A stretch of 45,965 nt of DNA from Gemmatimonadaceae bacterium (GTDB lineage Bacteria; Gemmatimonadota; Gemmatimonadetes; Gemmatimonadales; Gemmatimonadaceae), in assembly GCA_014379205.1 (NCBI GenBank), contig JACMME010000130.1, forward strand, positions 1 to 45,965, given 5' to 3'. Positions 41,795 to 45,965 of this stretch are shown in pieces. The position numbers were made by a program, and so were the translations under genes. The notes under the pieces were generated by a model. It saw only the letters and a list, made by a program, of their open reading frames with translations. It made no database searches and was not told the DNA's origin. How positions within the stretch are numbered: position 1 is the first letter of the stretch; each line of letters starts with the position of its first letter.

Positions 41795-42931
41795 ATGCAA
41801 GAGACCGTAGGAAGTGCAATTCGCTCCGCGAGAATGGCCGTCACATTGGCCGCAGTTCTGGCCGGCTGCGCGAGCGGCTCGGGTGGAGGAACAACTCCGG
41901 ACACCACCCCTCAACCGGGTACAACGTCCCCTTCCGGCGGAATCAACTCGACCTGGCCCGTCACGACGCGGCTGCACATCGATCTCTGGCTGCACGGCTA
42001 CGCGATGGTGCAGGAAGACACGACCCTCATTCCCTTTTTCAAGCGCGGCTACGCCGAGCAGATGAGAAGCCTCAAGAGCCGGGCAAACGCGACGACGCAG
42101 CTCGAGCTCAATCGCGACCGGCTGCGCGCTCGCCTGGCTCTAAATCCAGGGCTGATTAACGCACAGTTTCTTGCGCTGAGCTTTTCCACGTGGGAAACGA
42201 TGCAGGGCGCACTCGAGGTGTTCCTGCAGGCGGACGGGGATCCCAACCGATCGAATGACCGCCAGACGCAAATCGTCATCGCTACAATTGCGCAGTACTT
42301 CCCTGCCGCCGCTGACCGCGAGTGGCTACGCGTGCTGCTCTTATCGCTGAAAGATGAGCACGACGTGTTCTATCGCGCGTACTGGACGCGTGAGCAGCAG
42401 GACCGCCAGGCAACCGCTCTCCGTGTCGACTCGCTCTGGGAGCAGACGTATCGACCCAAGCTGAACCGTTATCTGAGGAATTCACAGCTCGAGGCGGGAA
42501 CCTTTTATCTGTCGCTGCCGCTCGACGGTGAAGGCCGTACGACCACTGGCGGCACGCGTGAGGAGAACGCGGTCACTGTGGCCTTCCCCGAATCCCCCAG
42601 CAGTGCGATTGATGCCATTTACGTGTTCGCTCACGAGGCTATTATCGCCGTCGCGGGCACCGCGGTCCGGGACAACACCACGCCTGTAGAGAAGCGCAAC
42701 GGTCTTTCCGATCTGTATAACGCGGTCGGCGCAGTGCGCGGAGGCGCAATGCTTTTGAAGCGCGCAGCTCCTGAAATCCATGACGGCTACATGCGGTACT
42801 ATCTCCAGGCAGCGAACGTGACCCCTCCGTCAACGAATCTGGAAGCCGCTTTTTTCCGGACATTCCCACTGCCGCAAGGAATTCTTGACGCCATCACGAG
42901 GCAGTTGGATATCGTGCTTGGGGGAATCTGA
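41795..42931 (+). CDS. Putative lipoprotein, unknown family
   Basis: Predicted lipoprotein of 378 residues: a leader with SARMAVTLAAVLAGC (lipobox cysteine C25), then a low-complexity linker of Gly, Ser, Thr and Pro to about residue 53. The mature domain is mostly helical, with IDLWLHGYAMVQEDTTLIPFFKRGY and a C-terminal VFAHEAIIAVAGTAV segment. The HE pair there is not an HExxH zinc site. I do not recognise the family. ATG at 41795 gives the most natural leader; ATG at 41834 or the upstream frame from 41753 are alternatives. It follows the thiolase by 219 bases without clear features. Confidence 0.7.
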   Translation: MQETVGSAIRSARMAVTLAAVLAGCASGSGGGTTPDTTPQPGTTSPSGGINSTWPVTTRLHIDLWLHGYAMVQEDTTLIPFFKRGYAEQMRSLKSRANATTQLELNRDRLRARLALNPGLINAQFLALSFSTWETMQGALEVFLQADGDPNRSNDRQTQIVIATIAQYFPAAADREWLRVLLLSLKDEHDVFYRAYWTREQQDRQATALRVDSLWEQTYRPKLNRYLRNSQLEAGTFYLSLPLDGEGRTTTGGTREENAVTVAFPESPSSAIDAIYVFAHEAIIAVAGTAVRDNTTPVEKRNGLSDLYNAVGAVRGGAMLLKRAAPEIHDGYMRYYLQAANVTPPSTNLEAAFFRTFPLPQGILDAITRQLDIVLGGI

Positions 42932-42935
42932 AAAG

Positions 42936-43015
42936 CAGGGAGTAGGGGATGGGGGTTGGGGAGTCGGAAAATACGGCCAGCCCCACACTCCCCATCCCCA
43001 ATCCCCCACTCCCCG
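42936..43015. repeat. Inverted pair of GGGGAGT-type heptamer arrays
   Basis: Left arm 42936-42966 has four 7-base units of the types GGGGAGT and GGGGATG; right arm 42981-43015 is the complementary set in reverse order. A short AT-rich/loop part of about 14 bases separates them. The element fills nearly the whole 90-base gap between two genes. Confidence 0.85.
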
Positions 43016-43021
43016 ATTTCT

Positions 43022-43924
43022 ATGTCTCTTCCGGACCACCTTCCCGCCCCGCGCCCGCTCGATCGCTCCGCTCTCGAGCGAGTGCTGGGGCGCGCGGCGG
43101 AGTTGCAGGCGCAGGAATCCGGAACGGGTGAGGGTGCGCTCACCGAGCAGCAGCTTCTCGAGATCGGAAAGGAAGTCGGACTATCGTCGCAGCATGTGCG
43201 TCAAGCTCTGGCGGAGGAACGCACCCGGCTCGCTTTGCCTGAGGAGTCCAGCTTCGTGGGTGGGATCGCGGGCCCGGCGGTTGCAACTGCCAATCGAACC
43301 GTGCACGGCGACGCCGCCAAACTGATGGCAGTACTGGACGACTGGATGCAGCGCCAGGAATGCCTGCAGGTCAAGCGCCGCTTCCCCGACAGGACTACCT
43401 GGGAGCCGAAGCGTGGCTTCATGAGCGACCTCAGTCGCGGATTGAATATCACCGGGAGGCGTTACGCGCTCAGCAAAGCAACGGAGGTAGCGGCAACCGC
43501 GATTCCCCTGGACGCAGGCCGAGTTCTGATTCGCCTCGACGCTGATTTCTCCAGCAGCCGGTCAAAACGGGTCGCAGGAGGAGGCGCCACCGCGGCTACC
43601 GGCATCGTTGGTGGCGCGACTCCAATGATGCTGGGTGCTTTTCTGCTGCCGGAGCCCACGCTGGCATTCTTCATTGTCACCGGACTGGCCGCTCTCGGGG
43701 GCACCGCCGCGGGAATTGGTGGAGGCTACTCCATCGCGAAAAGTCATCAACAGGTAATCGCACGCGCGCAGCTCGCGCTCGAACAAATTCTGGATAGCAT
43801 CGAGCACGGGGCCAACGTGGCGCCGAGCATTCCATCGGTAATCGGTGCCGCGGCGGAACGGTTGCTTCGCGGCACACTGACAGACCTGAACATCAAGGGC
43901 ACATGGCCGAGATCAAGACCGTAG
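43022..43924 (+). CDS. Membrane protein of unknown function
   Basis: Protein of 300 residues. The N-terminal part has a helical motif (LTEQQLLEIGKEVGLSSQHVRQALAEE, residues 42-66) similar to those before membrane domains in uncharacterised proteins. A soluble middle part with GRRYALSKATEVAATAIPLD resembles a beta-rich domain. Two close membrane helices follow at about 185-245 (GATAATGIVGGATPMMLGAF, LAFFIVTGLAALGGTAAGIG), and a C-terminal helix. No family is recognised. ATG at 43022 follows the repeat hairpin. It overlaps the next gene by 22 bases. Confidence 0.7.
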   Translation: MSLPDHLPAPRPLDRSALERVLGRAAELQAQESGTGEGALTEQQLLEIGKEVGLSSQHVRQALAEERTRLALPEESSFVGGIAGPAVATANRTVHGDAAKLMAVLDDWMQRQECLQVKRRFPDRTTWEPKRGFMSDLSRGLNITGRRYALSKATEVAATAIPLDAGRVLIRLDADFSSSRSKRVAGGGATAATGIVGGATPMMLGAFLLPEPTLAFFIVTGLAALGGTAAGIGGGYSIAKSHQQVIARAQLALEQILDSIEHGANVAPSIPSVIGAAAERLLRGTLTDLNIKGTWPRSRP

Positions 43925-44790
43925 GAGTGCTGGGCGCTGGGCTAATGGGAAGCGGCATTGCGCAGGTGGCTGCGCAAGCGGGGTTCACGGTGAAGGTCCG
44001 CGAAGTCAGCGACTCCCTCTGTCAGCGTGGTCGCGGCGGTATCGAGAAAATGTTGGGTAAGGCGGTGGACAAGGGGAAACTGACCGCAGAGCAGAGAGAC
44101 GCGACGCTTGAACGCCTGCAATTCACGACCGAAGTGCGCGATCTCGGTGACTCTGATATCGTCATTGAGGCCGTCATCGAGGATCTCGATGTCAAGAACG
44201 GGATGTGGAAGGAGCTGGACGGGGTTTGCCCCCGGCATACGATCTTCGCATCGAATACATCGAGTCTCACCATCGCGGCGATGGCTGCGGCGACCACGCG
44301 CCCGGACAGAATGGCCGGCCTGCACTTTTTCAATCCGGTCCCTCTCATGAAGCTCGTGGAGGTCGTGAAGACAGTTACTACGAGTGACGAGACCTTCGAG
44401 CGTACATTCGAGTTTGCCCGAAAGCTCGGAAAGGAGCCGATAGCGGCCAAGGACAACTCGGGATTCGTGGTCAATCTTCTCCTCGTTCCCTACCTCATTG
44501 ACGCGATTACCGCCCTCGAGCGCGGCGTCGCGTCGGTGGAAGACATCGACAAGGGTATGCAGCTCGGGACTGGGTATCCAATGGGACCATTCACGCTGCT
44601 GGACTTCGTTGGACTGGATACCACCTACAAGATCGCCGAGATCATGTTCGACGAATACCGCGAGCGCAGGTATGCCCCTCCTCCGCTGCTGAAGCGAATG
44701 GTGCTGGCGGGGATGTTTGGCCGGAAATCGGGCAAGGGATTTTACGACTATTCGGTGGATCCACCGCGGGTGAATAAGTTGGGACTATAA
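43903..44790 (+). CDS. 3-hydroxybutyryl-CoA (3-hydroxyacyl-CoA) dehydrogenase
   Basis: NAD-dependent dehydrogenase of 295 residues that interconverts 3-hydroxyacyl-CoA and 3-ketoacyl-CoA. N-terminal Rossmann motif GVLGAGLMGSGIAQVAA; catalytic H141 and E153 in GLHFFNPVPLMKLVEVV; C-terminal dimerisation block GYPMGPFTLLDFVGLD and GRKSGKGFYDY. The length matches single-domain FadB2/Hbd/PaaH enzymes. ATG at 43903 lies within the previous gene. It probably works with the thiolase at 40361. Hbd and PaaH cannot be told apart from this sequence. Confidence 0.93.
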   Translation: MAEIKTVGVLGAGLMGSGIAQVAAQAGFTVKVREVSDSLCQRGRGGIEKMLGKAVDKGKLTAEQRDATLERLQFTTEVRDLGDSDIVIEAVIEDLDVKNGMWKELDGVCPRHTIFASNTSSLTIAAMAAATTRPDRMAGLHFFNPVPLMKLVEVVKTVTTSDETFERTFEFARKLGKEPIAAKDNSGFVVNLLLVPYLIDAITALERGVASVEDIDKGMQLGTGYPMGPFTLLDFVGLDTTYKIAEIMFDEYRERRYAPPPLLKRMVLAGMFGRKSGKGFYDYSVDPPRVNKLGL

Positions 44791-44793
44791 CTG

Positions 44794-44999
44794 AACTGCG
44801 AACTGCGAACTGCGAACTGCGAACGAGAATCAGCATCGAGGACGCGTTAATGGAAACATTGGGTTTCAAGTCGAAAGCGTTTCTGAAACCAAGAGGGCTA
44901 TTTCTCTCGGAACCTTGCTCTCACGCGAGACGCGATGGTCGCTTGAGACTTGCATCCGTGTTTAACAGCTTCGCAGTTCGCAGTTCGCAGTTCGCACTC
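44794..44999. repeat. Inverted pair of AACTGCG arrays around a 150-base spacer
   Basis: Left array 44794-44821 has four perfect AACTGCG units, starting 3 bases after the dehydrogenase stop. Right array 44972-44999 has three CGCAGTT units and CGCACTC. The 150-base spacer has no supported gene. The right array falls inside the signal-peptide region of the next lipoprotein gene. Confidence 0.92.
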
Positions 45000-45491
45000 C
45001 TGATTTGGTTACTTTCCGTGACCGGCGCGTGCGTTAGCGCGCGAAACATTCAGCAACCGGTAGCCGGAGCTATCGAGGTCACGCTGCCGGACTCGGCAAG
45101 GTATGTGATTGACGCGGCCGAGAATGCCATCTCGGACGAAGGAGTTGGGATCGAGCTGTCTGACCGAAAACGCGGATTCGTTGAGAGCGACGTCATAGAC
45201 ATCGGCGCGGTCAAGGCGAGGACAGACCGCTCGTCCTACCTTCCGTCGGAGCGGAACGTGAGATTCCGATTCTGGACTTTTCCTACGTTCGGTGGCACGC
45301 GGCTGTCCGCCGAAGTCGTTTACCAGTTCATGGGGAGCGAAGGCGGCCGGGCGATGGAAAGAATGGTCCCGACAGATCATGCGGGACGCGAGGTGCTCAC
45401 GCGAATGGTAGCGAGAATAGACGCCCACCTGCGAGAGCGACGCGACAAGCAGAAACCAGAAGGGCAAGCGGTTCTCCCACCTGCCGCCTAG
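44958..45491 (+). CDS. Small putative lipoprotein with repeat-derived leader
   Basis: Predicted lipoprotein of 177 residues; lipobox SVTGAC at about residue 24. From GTG at 44958 the leader reads FNSFAVRSSQFALLIWLL, where FAVRSSQFA is the translation of the heptamer array. The mature part has DSARYVIDAAENAISDEGVGIEL, a strand-rich middle and a C-terminal helix rich in Arg and Glu. No family is recognised. An ATG at 44850 with a GAGG site would add a 36-residue basic extension that does not fit a leader. It ends about where the FAD oxidase gene begins. Confidence 0.62.
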   Translation: MFNSFAVRSSQFALLIWLLSVTGACVSARNIQQPVAGAIEVTLPDSARYVIDAAENAISDEGVGIELSDRKRGFVESDVIDIGAVKARTDRSSYLPSERNVRFRFWTFPTFGGTRLSAEVVYQFMGSEGGRAMERMVPTDHAGREVLTRMVARIDAHLRERRDKQKPEGQAVLPPAA

Positions 45492-45965
45492 CGAATTCCG
45501 CGGAGTATTCCGCGAAGACTTTCCGGCACGCGCGATCTACGCCGAGGCCGCAGGGATTGCCAGACAAATTCCCGCCGCGGTGGCAATTCCGCACGACGCC
45601 GATGACCTGAGCGCCCTTGCAGTCTGGGCCAACCGGACTCGAACGCCATTGATTCCTCGAGGCTCCGGCAGTGGCATGGCTGGCGGCGCAGTGGGGTCCG
45701 GGGTGATCGTCGACCTCAGCCGTTTGAACGAAATCGGCGTAGTCGACAAAACGGCTCGGCGGGTGCTCGTTGCGACCGGTGCGATTCGTGGAGAAATCAA
45801 TAAGCTGGCGCGCGAGCGCGGGCTGCGGTTTCCCGTCGATCCCTCCAGCGGAGATTTTTGTACCATTGGCGGCATGGTCGCCACGAACGCGGCAGGGGCG
45901 CGGACTCTTCGGTATGGCGCTACGCGGCGCTGGGTCACCGCGCTGGATTGCGTTTTTGCCGATGG
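45481..45965 (+). CDS. FAD-binding oxidase/GlcD-type dehydrogenase, 3' end beyond the window
   Basis: N-terminal part of a flavoprotein of the FAD_binding_4 (PCMH) family, related to glycolate or D-lactate dehydrogenase. Seen: FPARAIYAEAAGIARQIP, TPLIPRGSGSGMAGGAVGSG for FAD pyrophosphate binding, VIVDLSRLNEI, and FPVDPSSGDFCTIGGMVATNAAGARTLRYG. The frame has no ATG, GTG or TTG between the stop at 45418-45420 and the conserved region; CTG at 45481 (LPPSEFRG) is the best start. It overlaps the lipoprotein gene by 11 bases. The C-terminal domain is cut off by the window edge. Confidence 0.8.
   Translation, partial: MPPSEFRGVFREDFPARAIYAEAAGIARQIPAAVAIPHDADDLSALAVWANRTRTPLIPRGSGSGMAGGAVGSGVIVDLSRLNEIGVVDKTARRVLVATGAIRGEINKLARERGLRFPVDPSSGDFCTIGGMVATNAAGARTLRYGATRRWVTALDCVFAD

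Overview
The window is a GC-rich, gene-dense bacterial chromosome segment with no rRNA, tRNA, CRISPR or recognisable phage or IS genes. Gene content suggests Gemmatimonadota or a neighbouring phylum: a serine/threonine kinase fused to a TolB-like domain and TPR repeats, a secreted P1 peptidase, a penicillin-acylase-type hydrolase, two DinB proteins, a DUF4394 lipoprotein and many short overlapping operons. The phylum is an inference from gene types; no marker gene settles it.

Layout. 1-2.5 kb (minus): DinB protein, DUF485 protein and an ActP-type acetate/solute symporter. 2.9-6.1 kb (plus): a HEAT-repeat protein translationally coupled to an HD-GYP-like phosphodiesterase that shares its N-terminal motif. 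6.3-8.1 kb (minus): DinB protein and P1 peptidase. 8.4-12.7 kb: TrpF-like protein, penicillin acylase family hydrolase, UPF0104 membrane protein. 12.8-16.4 kb (minus): putative lipoprotein, MscS-like membrane protein, zinc ribbon, SRPBCC protein, collagen-like/DUF4394 lipoprotein. 16.6-22.9 kb: an envelope thiol-redox neighbourhood (CcdA, TlpA, Asp-box protein with a CDCC motif, kinase, exported MsrB and MsrA). 22.9-28.9 kb: thioesterase, quinone-oxidoreductase-like protein, 2-oxoglutarate dehydrogenase E2 (sucB) and E3 (lpdA) separated by a repeat-flanked, frameshifted four-helix-bundle gene, then a GNAT protein. 29-33.2 kb: ECF sigma/anti-sigma pair, solitary D12 adenine methyltransferase, CoA-transferase, phasin/H1-like protein. 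33.3-35.6 kb: trehalose synthesis (otsA-otsB). 35.9-40.2 kb: M20 peptidase, a 72-aa protein, an RNase HI homologue lacking two catalytic acids, a 59-aa membrane protein, double zinc ribbon protein, isopropylmalate-type dehydrogenase. 40.4-46 kb: thiolase, two unknown proteins, 3-hydroxyacyl-CoA dehydrogenase, small lipoprotein, and the start of a GlcD-type FAD oxidase cut by the window edge. The thiolase, dehydrogenase, CoA-transferase, thioesterase and phasin-like genes point to acyl-CoA or polyhydroxyalkanoate metabolism.

The most unusual signal lies between the genes. Short tandem arrays with a 7-base period recur, often as two copies in opposite orientation around a small spacer. Three unrelated unit sequences (AACTGCG, AGCTGAT, GGGGAGT) share this architecture, and one site has a 9-base period. 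One AACTGCG pair encloses the four-helix-bundle gene, so the whole resembles the intervening sequences of bacterial 23S rRNA (a hairpin carrying an S23-family ORF) but sits between protein genes. Arrays abut or enter several reading frames: the dehydrogenase stop lies in one, a lipoprotein signal peptide is partly built from one, and the frames upstream of actP and the thiolase run through them. I propose a family of small hairpin elements, some with and most without an S23-like gene.
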